17,863 nucleotides of DNA from Cellvibrionales bacterium (GCA_003492055.1 DMZE01000242.1:1-17863), one strand, 5' to 3'. Shown: positions 1-8,146, counted from the first letter of the stretch. The notes: generated by a model not told the origin, from the letters alone. Translations and numbers: made by a program.

Positions 1-192
1 GTCTGATTCGTTAATGCCCTTCCAGCCTTCAATTGAAGAACCATCAAACATTTTGCCATCTTCAAAAAAGCTCTCATCAACTTCACTTGAAGGAATAGAA
101 ACGTGATGCTCTTTACCTTTGGTGTCAGTGAACCGGAGATCTACCCAGGTTACTTCATTATCTTTTATCATTTTCAGAGTGTTCTCTGACAT
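1..192 (-). CDS. glnA: Glutamine synthetase type I, N-terminal part (partial)
   Basis: GlnA condenses ammonia with glutamate using ATP and is the main ammonia-assimilating enzyme in the cytoplasm. The 64 codons present begin at an ATG whose complement lies at 190-192 and stay open to the window edge. They encode the typical GlnA start: [20 protein letters not shown] at residues 1-20, then the segment with [18 protein letters not shown] that ends at the edge. A good Shine-Dalgarno sequence (GGAG, complement near 202-205) precedes the ATG. The rest of the gene lies outside the window. Upstream is a sigma-54 promoter with NtrC boxes, so expression should rise under nitrogen limitation. The identification is near certain; only the extent is incomplete. 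Confidence 0.96.
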   Translation of the reverse strand, partial: MSENTLKMIKDNEVTWVDLRFTDTKGKEHHVSIPSSEVDESFFEDGKMFDGSSIEGWKGINESD

Positions 193-478
193 TTTAAATC
201 CTCCGGACTAACCCTGTTTTAGGGTGGTGTTGTTAAAGTACTATAAAAAGTATTGTGAAATTGAAATTGTCTCTACAAGCTATTTTCGTATTATCGATAG
301 CCAATTGGCATCAAGCTCGCGCTCGTTTAGTTAGCTTGATATTGGTGCAGCTAAACAAAAGGACGGCGATTTTATACTGATTTCAGACCTAAAAGATATT
401 CTTCTCTTTACAAATGCCTGTAATCACTGCGAATAGATCAGTCTTTGCACGCTTTCGCTATTGCACCCACTACATCTA

Positions 479-496
479 TTGCAACTGCTGTACCAA
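479..496 (-). promoter_or_regulatory. Sigma-54 (-24/-12) promoter of glnA
   Basis: On the minus strand the sequence is TTGGTACAGCAGTTGCAA, a close match to the TGGCAC-N5-TTGCA consensus, with the invariant GG and GC separated by exactly 10 bases. Transcription would start near position 469 and run toward glnA. Together with the NtrC boxes upstream it reproduces the layout of E. coli glnAp2. Inferred from the motif alone. Confidence 0.8.
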
Positions 497-574
497 CTTG
501 AAAAAAAAATAAAAACCCGTAACTTGTTGATTTTCCGTGACTAAGCAAAGCTAATCCCACAGCCGCAATAATAA

Positions 575-623
575 GCACTATAATGGCGCACCATAGTGGA
601 TCGTTAGAGCGCCATTATGGTGC
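575..623 (-). promoter_or_regulatory. Cluster of three NtrC (NR-I) binding sites upstream of glnA
   Basis: Three matches to the NtrC box GCACYA-N3-TGGTGC are present: GCACTATAATGGCGC at 575-589, GCACCATAGTGGATC at 588-602 (overlapping the first, weaker right half) and, on the minus strand, GCACCATAATGGCGC at 609-623. Their centres are about 113, 126 and 147 bp upstream of the inferred glnA start. This is close to the -108 and -140 enhancer positions known for E. coli glnA. Phosphorylated NtrC bound here should activate the sigma-54 promoter at 479-496. Confidence 0.82.
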
Positions 624-661
624 AGTTTTATTGTTAAATCGCTTAATACCACCAAATTTGT

Positions 662-689
662 TGGGTAGTTTCTGACGTGGGTAGTTTCT
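662..689 (+). repeat. 12-bp direct repeat upstream of waaA
   Basis: TGGGTAGTTTCT occurs at 662-673 and again at 678-689, a 16-bp period, immediately upstream of a possible -10 hexamer TATACT (706-711). The spacing could suit two regulator half-sites or a small duplication. No function is recognised. Confidence 0.5.
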
Positions 690-807
690 AGCACTATGAC
701 GCAGCTATACTCTCCTATCTAATTCTTTGCGGCATACGTTGGATCTTTTTATTGTGATCGTTAATAACAAAACCAGCCTATCTCTGGCCAATAAAGCCAA
801 ATCAGTT

Positions 808-2097
808 GTGGCTTACAGCTTATATATTGTTCTATTCAGTTGCCTTTTACCGCTGTTTTTCGCTCGCTTACTTTACCGCTCAATTAAAGCGCCCGCCTAT
901 CGCTCACGAATGAGTGAACGCCTTGGCCTAGTAGCGGCTAAGCCGGCTGCCGGTGGCATTTGGTTGCATGCTGTTTCAGTGGGTGAAGTTATTGCCGCTG
1001 TACCGATTATTAAAGCCTTAAGGCAGCAGTATCCACTTATGCCGATTACGGTTACCACTACTACACCCACAGGTTCAGCTCGCTTAACTGAAATGTTAGC
1101 CGAAGATTTAGATAACAATATATTCCATAGCTACTCGCCTTATGACTGGCCAATATTCATAAGTATTTTTTTACGGAAAATTAAACCCAGTATTTATATT
1201 GTGATGGAAACTGAGTTATGGCCTGTCACTATTTATTTATGTCAGTGCATGAATATTCCCGTTATCGTTGCCAATGCAAGAATGTCAGCTAAGTCAGCAA
1301 AAGGTTATCAACGCGTTGCATGGTTAAGCCATGCGATGATGCGAAATATTCAGGTTGCCACTCAGTACCAGCAAGATGCCGAATATTATTTGTCTTTAGG
1401 TTTACCCTCAACACAACTCCAAGTAACAGGCAGTATTAAATTTGATATTGAGCTTGCGCCAGAGTTAGTTCTCGCTGCGAATGAATTTAAAACGCAACTC
1501 ATTAATGACGCCAAAAAAAGTTTTATTTGGTTAGCCGCAAGCACGCATAAAGGTGAAGATGAATTTGTACTCGCTACACATCGTAAAATATTAAAGCAAG
1601 ATCCTAATGCATTATTAATTATTGTCCCCAGGCATTTAGAGCGCTTTGATGACGTAGCAGATTTAACTGAAGAAAAAGGTTTTCAATTACATCGTCACTC
1701 ATCATCACATGCAGTTGATGCAGAGAAAAATGTTTTATTAATTGATAGTATTGGCCAACTGCTTTTATTTTATGGCATAGCAGACACTGCCTTTGTTGGC
1801 GGTAGCTTAGTACCTAGGGGCGGACATAATACAATTGAACCGGTGGCTTGGGGAATACCCGTTTTATCTGGGCCTCATACCTTTAACTTTACAGAAGTAA
1901 CAGAGCGTTTAGTTCAAGCAGGCGCTTTACAGATTATCGATAACGACCAACAGCTTACAGTCGCCGTTTTAAAATTACTAAAAGATTCAAAGCAATTAAC
2001 ATTAGGCGCAGCAGCAGCGCGCCAGGTTATTGATGATAACCGTGGCGCAAAACAAAAGTTGATGGAGTTTATAGCGTCGCTATTACCCATTAAGTAA
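808..2097 (+). CDS. waaA: 3-deoxy-D-manno-octulosonic acid (Kdo) transferase WaaA/KdtA
   Basis: WaaA transfers Kdo from CMP-Kdo to the lipid A precursor on the cytoplasmic face of the inner membrane, the first inner-core step of lipopolysaccharide synthesis. Numbering from the GTG at 808 (429 aa, the usual family length), residues 1-22 form the N-terminal hydrophobic anchor, followed by YRSRMSERLG. HAVSVGE (54-60) carries the catalytic glutamate. Further on are TTTTPTGS, AASTHKGEDE, VPRHLERF and the GT30 C-terminal signature FVGGSLVPRGGHNTIEPVAW. The open frame extends upstream to a TTG at 727, but those 27 codons are polar, unlike the family, and lack a ribosome site, so I prefer GTG 808. 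Its own ribosome site is weak. It converges on tolC. Confidence 0.93.
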   Translation: MAYSLYIVLFSCLLPLFFARLLYRSIKAPAYRSRMSERLGLVAAKPAAGGIWLHAVSVGEVIAAVPIIKALRQQYPLMPITVTTTTPTGSARLTEMLAEDLDNNIFHSYSPYDWPIFISIFLRKIKPSIYIVMETELWPVTIYLCQCMNIPVIVANARMSAKSAKGYQRVAWLSHAMMRNIQVATQYQQDAEYYLSLGLPSTQLQVTGSIKFDIELAPELVLAANEFKTQLINDAKKSFIWLAASTHKGEDEFVLATHRKILKQDPNALLIIVPRHLERFDDVADLTEEKGFQLHRHSSSHAVDAEKNVLLIDSIGQLLLFYGIADTAFVGGSLVPRGGHNTIEPVAWGIPVLSGPHTFNFTEVTERLVQAGALQIIDNDQQLTVAVLKLLKDSKQLTLGAAAARQVIDDNRGAKQKLMEFIASLLPIK

Positions 2098-2135
2098 TCA
2101 CTCGCTAAATAGCTATCTGAAAAATCACTTCTAGT

Positions 2136-2167
2136 AAACCATTAGCCTTTAAAAGAATTAATGGTTT
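2136..2167. terminator. Inverted repeat between convergent waaA and tolC
   Basis: AAACCATTA (2136-2144) and TAATGGTTT (2159-2167) form a perfect 9-bp stem with a 14-nt loop, followed on the plus strand by a CACTTTTT tract. It overlaps the tolC stop codon. The stem is AT-rich, so it would be a weak terminator, possibly for waaA transcripts. Confidence 0.4.
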
Positions 2168-3581
2168 CACTTTTTAATATGGCTTTAGGCGCGACTAGCC
2201 ATTCATTTAAATCATAGATATCTTGCGGGCTCAATGTCCCTGCCGCTTGTTTCAACTTTAATGAGTTAATGACATAGTTATAGCGTGTATTGGCATAATC
2301 ACGCTCCGCCCGAAACAAATCGCGCTGCGCATTAAGTAGATCAACAATATTCCTCGTACCAGCATCATAACCTGCCTGCGTAGCGTCTAAGGCGCTACGC
2401 GCTGAAATAATAGCGAGCTGTCTTGCGTTAACTCTAGCCGTATCGGCAACGGTGGTTAAATAATTGGAGCGCGCCTCTCTAAAAGCTGTTCTTTTAGCGG
2501 CTACTAAATTCGCTTGATCTCTTACCTGTTCATAACCTGCTTGACGACGCTTTGAATGCTTAAAGCCGCCCTCCCATATAGGCACATTTAATCGCACTTC
2601 AATCGTTGACCCTTGGAAATTAGAAAACGTATCAGGCAAATCGGCACTAGAATTATTATCTGATAACGCAGTATCGGTGGAGCTATCATCATAACGCAAT
2701 GTAGCTTTGATCGTGGGTGCATGATCTGATTTTCTGACGTTAGCATGTTGATTTGATGCTTCTGCCACTTGTTCGGCTAACTTAATACTTAAATTATTTT
2801 CGGAGGCAAAACTCACCCAAGCCTCAGCTGAACTTGGCTCTGGTTTTGTGGTTTTAAAATCATCCGACAGATTATATAAGTGACTGTGCTGGCGACCGGT
2901 AAGCGCAGCTAAATCTTCATAGGCAATGCCCAAACTCACTTTTTCAGTTAAACGATTAGCAACCGCCAAATCAAAAGCGGCACGCGCTTCGTGAACATCA
3001 GTAATCGCAATAAGGCCAACATCATAACGCTGCTGAGTTTGCTCAAGTTGCTGCTTAATAGCTTTTTCTTCTGACAATGCAGAAGTGAGGTTATCTTTGC
3101 TGCGCAGCACATTAAAATAGGTATTGGCGCTGCGTAATATTAATGATTGCTGATCAATACTGAATTGCAATTCAGCTTGCTGCGACAAAGCGGTACTTTG
3201 TTTAAAAGCAAAAAATGCTGATAAATTAAATAAATTTTGGGTTAATGCAATAGAGTAAGCCGTTGTCTCTGAATCTGAATCTAGATTAGATTCCGGCGAT
3301 AGACCTGCTGAAAAATATTGCTTATTGCCGTTAGTTCGATCGGACTCAGAATACGTCGCACTGCCGCTAAGATGAGGCAATAATTGAGCGATCGCTTGTG
3401 ATTTAATTTCGCGACCTGCTTTATAGTTGGCCTCGGCGGCCTGTAATGCTGGGTCATTAATTAACGCAAGTTCATAAATGTCAGCCAAACTATCGGCGTA
3501 TGAAAGACCACTAAAACCGATGCTCGCCATTGATAGCGTAATGGCATTGATTGATATCTTTGATAGTAAACGTTGCAACAT
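2142..3581 (-). CDS. tolC: TolC family outer membrane efflux/type I secretion channel
   Basis: TolC forms the trimeric outer-membrane channel and periplasmic tunnel used by RND and ABC efflux pumps and by type I secretion. The protein is 479 aa from the ATG whose complement is at 3579-3581, chosen because AGGA stands upstream at good spacing and a signal peptide follows directly (hydrophobic stretch, cleavage likely after GLSYA). The open frame extends 14 codons further without support. TolC features are the early LADIYELALINDPALQAAEA, the repeat-related YDVGLIAITDVHEARAAFD in the first half and YDAGTRNIVDLLNAQRDL in the second, which reflect the internal duplication, and a C-terminal LKLKQAAGTLSPQDIYDLN. 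Transcribed divergently from yqiB, as in E. coli. Confidence 0.93.
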   Translation of the reverse strand: MLQRLLSKISINAITLSMASIGFSGLSYADSLADIYELALINDPALQAAEANYKAGREIKSQAIAQLLPHLSGSATYSESDRTNGNKQYFSAGLSPESNLDSDSETTAYSIALTQNLFNLSAFFAFKQSTALSQQAELQFSIDQQSLILRSANTYFNVLRSKDNLTSALSEEKAIKQQLEQTQQRYDVGLIAITDVHEARAAFDLAVANRLTEKVSLGIAYEDLAALTGRQHSHLYNLSDDFKTTKPEPSSAEAWVSFASENNLSIKLAEQVAEASNQHANVRKSDHAPTIKATLRYDDSSTDTALSDNNSSADLPDTFSNFQGSTIEVRLNVPIWEGGFKHSKRRQAGYEQVRDQANLVAAKRTAFREARSNYLTTVADTARVNARQLAIISARSALDATQAGYDAGTRNIVDLLNAQRDLFRAERDYANTRYNYVINSLKLKQAAGTLSPQDIYDLNEWLVAPKAILKSETINSFKG

Positions 3582-4016
3582 GAAATAATCCTGAATAACC
3601 GTTTTAATAGGAATGTGGTGCATTAATATTGATGCTAAGTGATTAAGCCTTTTGGTATAGGACTGACGTCTTAATGAGCGCTTTAAATAAATAGTTTAGG
3701 AAAGACAACTTAACTTAAATAAAGTGCTGGAACAAACAATCTGCACAAATATCTATGTGCAGCGGTAGTCTAACAGACCTACCTAACGTAACGAAGTTAC
3801 ACGCGTTAAGCTTCTGCCACCTTATTACCAATAATTGGATGGCGCTAGCCACCTATTTAGCCTCGCCATAGGCTTTACCAGCAAGAATATTGTAAAAATT
3901 TACGCCTGCTTCGCACTGTACTCAATCTACAACTATCTTTACTCTTTAACGACTAGAGTTATAGCTATTTAGCGTAACCCAATGCCCCGCCTTTTGTGGG
4001 TTGATTAAATAAAGCA
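3582..4016. other. tolC-yqiB divergent intergenic region without nudF
   Basis: No gene is visible in these 435 bases. E. coli carries nudF (ADP-ribose pyrophosphatase) between tolC and yqiB, but there is no open frame or recognisable remnant here. The region holds a 22-bp palindrome at 3741-3762, a nested inverted repeat (TAACG 3784-3788 with CGTTA 3804-3808, inner GTAAC/GTTAC) and AACCCA (3976-3981) paired with TGGGTT (3997-4002) just before yqiB. The promoters of both genes should lie here, but I cannot assign clear -35/-10 pairs. Confidence 0.7.
3741..3762. promoter_or_regulatory. Perfect 7-bp-arm palindrome, candidate operator of tolC/yqiB
   Basis: CTGCACA (3741-3747) and TGTGCAG (3756-3762) are perfect inverted arms around an 8-nt AT-only-but-one core. 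The site is about 160 bp upstream of tolC and 255 bp upstream of yqiB. Dyad size and position suit a dimeric repressor or activator. The GCAC/GTGC spacing (10) is too wide for NtrC (7), so the regulator is unknown. Confidence 0.4.
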
Positions 4017-4661
4017 GTGAAACCTAAATTGAAAAAGAAATACCGTTTTGACATTAAAATGATGATGGCTGACTGCGAGGCAAACTATGCGCGCATTTGT
4101 CGCATTATGCCCTCAGTTTTACGCAAAGAGGTAACGGACAATTTAGACAGTGCTATAGGCAGCACTATAGACAAATCTCTAGACCATCTCAGCTTTGATA
4201 TTGATCTAGCAACCAATAAACCCGCCAAGCTTACGCTGTCTATTGCTGAGCGCTGCCGCTTTACCACCATGATCAATCTACAAGTGTTGATCGATAGTTT
4301 TGTCGATGTTGATGGCGAGTCAGGCTGTGTCAACATGTCGATTCGCCTCTATCATGACGTTAATATGGCAGAAGTGATTGCCTGCAACCATAAGCCCAAT
4401 CGCTTGGCGAGCTATGAATACCCTAATGAGCTAATGTTTCAGCCCGACGAAAAAGCGCAACAAAATCGATTTTTAAGTGAGTGGCTTGGCCTGTGTTCAA
4501 AGCATGGTTTGAGCAGTAAAAATATGACTGCTGGCTTATATGCCGCGGCAAGCTCAGCGGCAATCCATACAGAACCCCATGCAGACACTCACCACTCAGA
4601 ACAACAAGCATCGCCATCCATCGACACCTTATTGGTGGGTGGTCGATCTTTAAGAACATGA
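4017..4661 (+). CDS. yqiB: DUF1249 family protein YqiB
   Basis: A conserved cytoplasmic protein of unknown function, found next to cpdA in many gammaproteobacteria. The GTG start at 4017 gives an N-terminus (KYRFDIKMMMADCEANYARI) that lines up with the start of E. coli YqiB. The family core is present in full, including MSIRLYHDVNMAEVIACNHK, the YEYPNELMFQPDEKAQQNRF segment and FLSEWLGLCSKHG. At 214 aa it is longer than the about 140 aa of E. coli YqiB: residues about 38-70 carry extra sequence, and after about 165 there is a low-complexity tail rich in Ala, His and Ser. No clear ribosome site precedes the GTG. It is first in the group with cpdA (18-bp gap), yqiA and parE. Confidence 0.88.
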   Translation: MKPKLKKKYRFDIKMMMADCEANYARICRIMPSVLRKEVTDNLDSAIGSTIDKSLDHLSFDIDLATNKPAKLTLSIAERCRFTTMINLQVLIDSFVDVDGESGCVNMSIRLYHDVNMAEVIACNHKPNRLASYEYPNELMFQPDEKAQQNRFLSEWLGLCSKHGLSSKNMTAGLYAAASSAAIHTEPHADTHHSEQQASPSIDTLLVGGRSLRT

Positions 4662-4679
4662 GTTAGAGCACTAAAAACC

Positions 4680-5531
4680 ATGACGAAAAATAACAATCAT
4701 TCAATTCTTAACGTAGCCGTTAGAAATACCGATAGCCCAATAAGGGTGGTGCAAATTACTGACTGTCATCTTGGCAAAGAGGCGGGTGAGCAATTGGTGG
4801 GTATGGATACCGATGCCAGTCTTGATCATGTGCTTAAGCAATTACAATCGGAACAAAGCTCAGCAGAACTGTTATTAGCCACCGGCGATCTTTCTAATCA
4901 TGGCTCTCATGAAGCTTACTCGCGGTTATTTGATAAGCTCAAACCATTGAATATCCCCAATGCTTGGTTAGCCGGCAACCACGATTCACGTGATTTAATG
5001 GTCGAAACCGTCGGCGAAGCCTGCATGCCAAGGGCCGTAACACTGGGCCGCTGGCTTATCCTAATGTTAGATTCCGCGGTACCTGGCCAAGTAGGCGGTG
5101 AACTAGGCGCTCAAGAATTAGCGCGCATAGAGCCGCTGCTTAAAGCCGCACCCGAGGCAGAGCATGTATTAGTGTGCTTGCATCACCAACCCGTATCAAT
5201 TGGTTGTGAGTGGTTAGACGAGCAGCAAGTGGCCGATAGTGACGCCTTAATCGACATACTGGCCAAAGAGCCACGCTTACGCGGTGTTATTTGGGGCCAT
5301 GTGCATCAAGCCTTTAGTACTGAAGACAATCGCTTACCCGGTGTTCAATTACTCTCGGCACCTTCAACCTGCATTCAGTTTGCGCCTAACAGCACCGGAT
5401 TCAAATTAGACGAATGCGCCCCAGGCTACCGATGGCTAGACCTTTATGCCGATGGCCGCATAGATTCGGATATTTCCAGACTTAAAAATATTAATCTGCA
5501 TGTCGACTATAGCTCCCAAGGCTATTTATGA
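4680..5531 (+). CDS. cpdA: 3',5'-cyclic-AMP phosphodiesterase CpdA
   Basis: CpdA hydrolyses cAMP to AMP and so limits CRP/Vfr-type signalling. The protein (283 aa) is a dinuclear metallophosphoesterase with all the metal ligands in order: DCH (28-30), GDLSNHGS (69-76), GNHD (99-102), LHHQP in the second half and GHVHQ near the C-terminus. The family-typical late segment LPGVQLLSAPSTCIQF follows. Length agrees with E. coli CpdA (275 aa). It lies 18 bp after yqiB and 53 bp before yqiA, with only a weak purine-rich ribosome site. The conserved neighbourhood supports the specific function over a generic phosphoesterase. Confidence 0.93.
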   Translation: MTKNNNHSILNVAVRNTDSPIRVVQITDCHLGKEAGEQLVGMDTDASLDHVLKQLQSEQSSAELLLATGDLSNHGSHEAYSRLFDKLKPLNIPNAWLAGNHDSRDLMVETVGEACMPRAVTLGRWLILMLDSAVPGQVGGELGAQELARIEPLLKAAPEAEHVLVCLHHQPVSIGCEWLDEQQVADSDALIDILAKEPRLRGVIWGHVHQAFSTEDNRLPGVQLLSAPSTCIQFAPNSTGFKLDECAPGYRWLDLYADGRIDSDISRLKNINLHVDYSSQGYL

Positions 5532-5534
5532 ATC

Positions 5535-5557
5535 AGTACGTCAGTACTTATTTTTTC
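5535..5557 (+). terminator. Weak hairpin plus T-tract after cpdA
   Basis: AGTAC (5535-5539) and GTACT (5544-5548) make a 5-bp stem with a 4-nt loop, followed by TATTTTTT. It could act as a leaky attenuator between cpdA and yqiA. The stem is short, so the call is tentative. Confidence 0.35.
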
Positions 5558-5584
5558 TTCTTTTCTCTTATTTTAGCGTAACGT

Positions 5585-6157
5585 TTGAAAACGCTTATTT
5601 ATCTGCACGGCTATAACAGCTCCCCGCTTTCTCACAAGGCGCAGCTAACGACGCAATTTATGGGTAAATATTATCCATCTGTTCAATGCTTTATCCCACA
5701 ATTGTCCTTTGCTCCGGCAGAAGCCGTAGAACAAATCACCCAGTTGATGGATACGATTGATGATCCTGTCATTATTGGCAGCTCATTGGGTGGTTATTAC
5801 GCGAATTTTTTTGTTGAGCAATATGGTTGTAAGGCCGTTTTGGTGAATCCCGCGGTATATCCCGATCGCTTACTCAAAGCCTATTTGGGCCCGCAGAGTA
5901 ATGACTATAGCGGTGAAACATACACGTTAACCACGCAACATATGGTAGAGTTACGCGCCTTAGCAACAGTGCAAATGGCTGAGCCACAAAAGCGTATGTT
6001 AATGCTTCAAACGGCAGATGAAACGCTCGATTTTAATGAGGCCGCTCACTTCTACCGAGCCAGTCGATCAATTATTGAGTACGGTGGTGATCATAGTTTT
6101 ATCGGTTATGATCAATGGCTGCCTGCTATAGCTGATTTTTTAGCGCTGTCGCGTTAA
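5585..6157 (+). CDS. yqiA: YqiA/YcfP family alpha/beta-fold esterase
   Basis: A small cytoplasmic alpha/beta hydrolase; E. coli YqiA shows esterase activity on short acyl esters, natural substrate unknown. The 190-aa product begins MKTLIYLHGYNSSPLSHKAQ, the family hallmark. The nucleophile elbow is GSSLGG with Ser67, the likely acid lies in LQTADETLDF and the catalytic His in GGDHSFIGYDQWL. The start must be the TTG at 5585: an in-frame TAA sits at 5579-5581 and the family N-terminus begins right here. TTG and the lack of a clear ribosome site suggest low translation. It sits between cpdA and parE, as in E. coli. Confidence 0.9.
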   Translation: MKTLIYLHGYNSSPLSHKAQLTTQFMGKYYPSVQCFIPQLSFAPAEAVEQITQLMDTIDDPVIIGSSLGGYYANFFVEQYGCKAVLVNPAVYPDRLLKAYLGPQSNDYSGETYTLTTQHMVELRALATVQMAEPQKRMLMLQTADETLDFNEAAHFYRASRSIIEYGGDHSFIGYDQWLPAIADFLALSR

Positions 6158-6200
6158 AATTTTTCAATAGACCTTTTTACAGTGAAACGAATACTTATTT

Positions 6201-8087
6201 ATGTCAGATTATAACGCCGATTCCATTGAAGTCTTAACCGGTTTAGAGCCGGTTCGTAAACGTCCGGGTATGTATACCGACACGCAGCGACCAAATCATT
6301 TAGCGCAAGAAATTATTGATAACTCTGTCGATGAGGCCTTAGCGGGTTTTGCCGATCGCATTGATGTTGTTGCACATAAAGATGGCTCCTTGTCAGCATC
6401 CGACAATGGCCGTGGCATGCCGGTAGATATTCATCCTCAACATAAAATGTCTGGCGTTGAACTGATATTAACTAAGCTGCATGCCGGTGGTAAATTTTCA
6501 AATAAAAATTATCAATTTTCTGGCGGCCTTCATGGCGTAGGTGTCTCTGTAGTGAACGCACTATCGACTCGCCTTGAAGTCGATATTAAACGTAATAGTA
6601 AAGAATATAATATTTCATTTGCCGACGGTAAAAGAAAAAATAAATTAAAAGAGACCGGCACAGTCGGCCAGCGCAACACAGGCACCACGGTTCGGTTTTG
6701 GCCCGACGCACAATATTTTGATGCCATTAAATTTTCTGTACGTCGCTTACAACATGTATTACGCGCTAAAGCCGTGTTATGCCCAGGCTTACGCATTACG
6801 TTTCTTGATGAGCAAAGCGGCGACAAAGATGAATGGTTTTATGAAGACGGCTTAAGAGATTATCTGGTCTCCGCTACTCGCGGTTGGGAAGTGCTACCCA
6901 AAGAACCTTTTATGGGTAGCTTTTCTGCCGAAACAGAAGCGGCCGATTGGGCAGTACAGTGGATGCCTGATGGCGGAGAAATTATTGCCGAAAGTTATGT
7001 CAACTTAATTCCAACCGCGCAAGGTGGCACGCATGTTAATGGTTTGCGAACCGGCTTACTTGAAGCCATACGCGAGTACTGTGAATTTCGAAATTTATTA
7101 CCGAAGGGCTTAAAGTTAACGGCCGATGATATTTGGGATCGCTGTAGTTATGTCTTATCGGCAAAACTCGCTGACCCTCAATTTTCAGGTCAAACCAAAG
7201 AGCGTTTATCTTCTCGCGAATGTGTGGCCTTTATTTCTGGTGTTGCAAAAGATGCATTAGGACTTTGGTTAAACCAACATACTGAAGAAGCCGACCAAAT
7301 TGCTGAGCTAGCCATTAACAGTGCTCAAGCGCGCTCGCGCAAAGCTAAAAAAGTGGCGCGTAAACGAATTGTTCAAGGGCCTGCGTTACCGGGTAAATTA
7401 GCCGACTGTTCTAGCGATGATCCTGAACTGGGTGAATTATTTTTAGTTGAGGGTGATTCGGCGGGCGGCTCGGCAAAGCAAGCACGTAGCCGAAACTTTC
7501 AAGCCATTTTGCCGTTACGAGGTAAAATTTTAAATTCTTGGGAAGTTGATTCTCAAGAAATTTTAGCCTCAGATGAAATTCATAATATTGCTGTAGCCAT
7601 GGGTATTGATCCAGCTTCAAGTGATTTATCGGGTTTACGCTATCACAAAATTTGCATTTTGGCCGATGCCGATTCTGATGGTTTGCATATTGCGACATTA
7701 ATTTGCGCCTTATTTGTTAGGCACTTTAAGCCCTTAGTGGCTGCTGGACATGTCTATGTTGCCATGCCGCCACTGTACCGTATTGATATAGGTGACAACG
7801 TTTATTACGCTTTGGACGAAGCCGAAAAAACCGGTGTATTAGATCGCATTAAAGCAGAGAAAAAACGCGGCAAAATTAATGTGCAACGCTTTAAAGGCTT
7901 GGGTGAAATGAACCCACTGCAATTGCGCGAAACAACCATGGATCCCGATACTCGCCGTCTTGTGCAGCTGACTGCCGACGCGACAGATGGCACAGAAAAA
8001 TTATTGGATATGTTATTAGCGAAAAAACGCGCTGCCGATCGTAAAAAATGGCTAGAAACAAAAGGTGACTTGGCGCAAGTAAACTAG
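6201..8087 (+). CDS. parE: DNA topoisomerase IV subunit B
   Basis: ParE is the ATPase subunit of topoisomerase IV, which with ParC decatenates daughter chromosomes. The 628-aa protein matches the family length. The GHKL ATPase domain shows EIIDNSVDEALAG, DNGRGMPVDIHP and GGLHGVGVSVVNALS. The transducer domain contains QGGTHVNGLRTGL. The TOPRIM domain shows EGDSAGGSAKQARSRNFQA and DADSDGLHIATL, and the C-terminus QRFKGLGEMNPLQLRETTMD is intact. These motifs are of the ParE type (no GyrB-like insertion). The start ATG lies 43 bp after yqiA and has no obvious ribosome site. A hairpin follows at 8116-8146. Confidence 0.96.
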   Translation: MSDYNADSIEVLTGLEPVRKRPGMYTDTQRPNHLAQEIIDNSVDEALAGFADRIDVVAHKDGSLSASDNGRGMPVDIHPQHKMSGVELILTKLHAGGKFSNKNYQFSGGLHGVGVSVVNALSTRLEVDIKRNSKEYNISFADGKRKNKLKETGTVGQRNTGTTVRFWPDAQYFDAIKFSVRRLQHVLRAKAVLCPGLRITFLDEQSGDKDEWFYEDGLRDYLVSATRGWEVLPKEPFMGSFSAETEAADWAVQWMPDGGEIIAESYVNLIPTAQGGTHVNGLRTGLLEAIREYCEFRNLLPKGLKLTADDIWDRCSYVLSAKLADPQFSGQTKERLSSRECVAFISGVAKDALGLWLNQHTEEADQIAELAINSAQARSRKAKKVARKRIVQGPALPGKLADCSSDDPELGELFLVEGDSAGGSAKQARSRNFQAILPLRGKILNSWEVDSQEILASDEIHNIAVAMGIDPASSDLSGLRYHKICILADADSDGLHIATLICALFVRHFKPLVAAGHVYVAMPPLYRIDIGDNVYYALDEAEKTGVLDRIKAEKKRGKINVQRFKGLGEMNPLQLRETTMDPDTRRLVQLTADATDGTEKLLDMLLAKKRAADRKKWLETKGDLAQVN

Positions 8088-8115
8088 CTTTTAAATACCT
8101 TATCTTAAATTCCAC

Positions 8116-8146
8116 ATGCGTCTTTTTATTAAATAAAAAGGCGCAT
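8116..8146. terminator. Long hairpin after parE
   Basis: ATGCGTCTTTTTA (8116-8128) pairs with TAAAAAGGCGCAT (8134-8146), 13 bp with one G-U, around a 5-nt loop. No uninterrupted T-run follows on the plus strand, so it is either a terminator using the T-rich arm or a 3'-end protecting hairpin for the parE message. Confidence 0.55.

Larger units (their letters stand above)
193..807. other. glnA-waaA divergent intergenic region
   Basis: No protein gene is visible here. Reading away from glnA it holds a long untranslated leader with an 8-bp inverted repeat (ATCAAGCT at 310-317, AGCTTGAT at 333-340), the glnA sigma-54 promoter (479-496), NtrC boxes (575-623), a 12-bp direct repeat TGGGTAGTTTCT (662-673 and 678-689) and a possible -10 element for waaA (TATACT, 706-711). 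If the sigma-54 promoter is used, the glnA leader is about 275 nt, long for a bacterial mRNA. I do not recognise a known riboswitch in it. Confidence 0.8.

Noticed and set aside
193..469. A glutamine riboswitch in the glnA leader
   Set aside because: I could not find the conserved core of the known glutamine-binding RNA; a hairpin alone is not enough.
727..807. Upstream extension of waaA to the TTG at 727
   Set aside because: The extra 27 residues are unlike the family N-terminus, no ribosome site precedes the TTG, and GTG 808 gives the standard length.
3582..3623. Fourteen-codon upstream extension of tolC
   Set aside because: It would put polar residues before the signal peptide, while the ATG at 3581 has an AGGA ribosome site.
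3741..3762. The palindrome as a fifth NtrC box
   Set aside because: GCAC and GTGC are 10 bases apart, not 7, and the inner YA/TR bases do not match.
7411..7698. Minus-strand open frame inside parE
   Set aside because: Shadow of the highly conserved TOPRIM region; no start signal and an odd composition.
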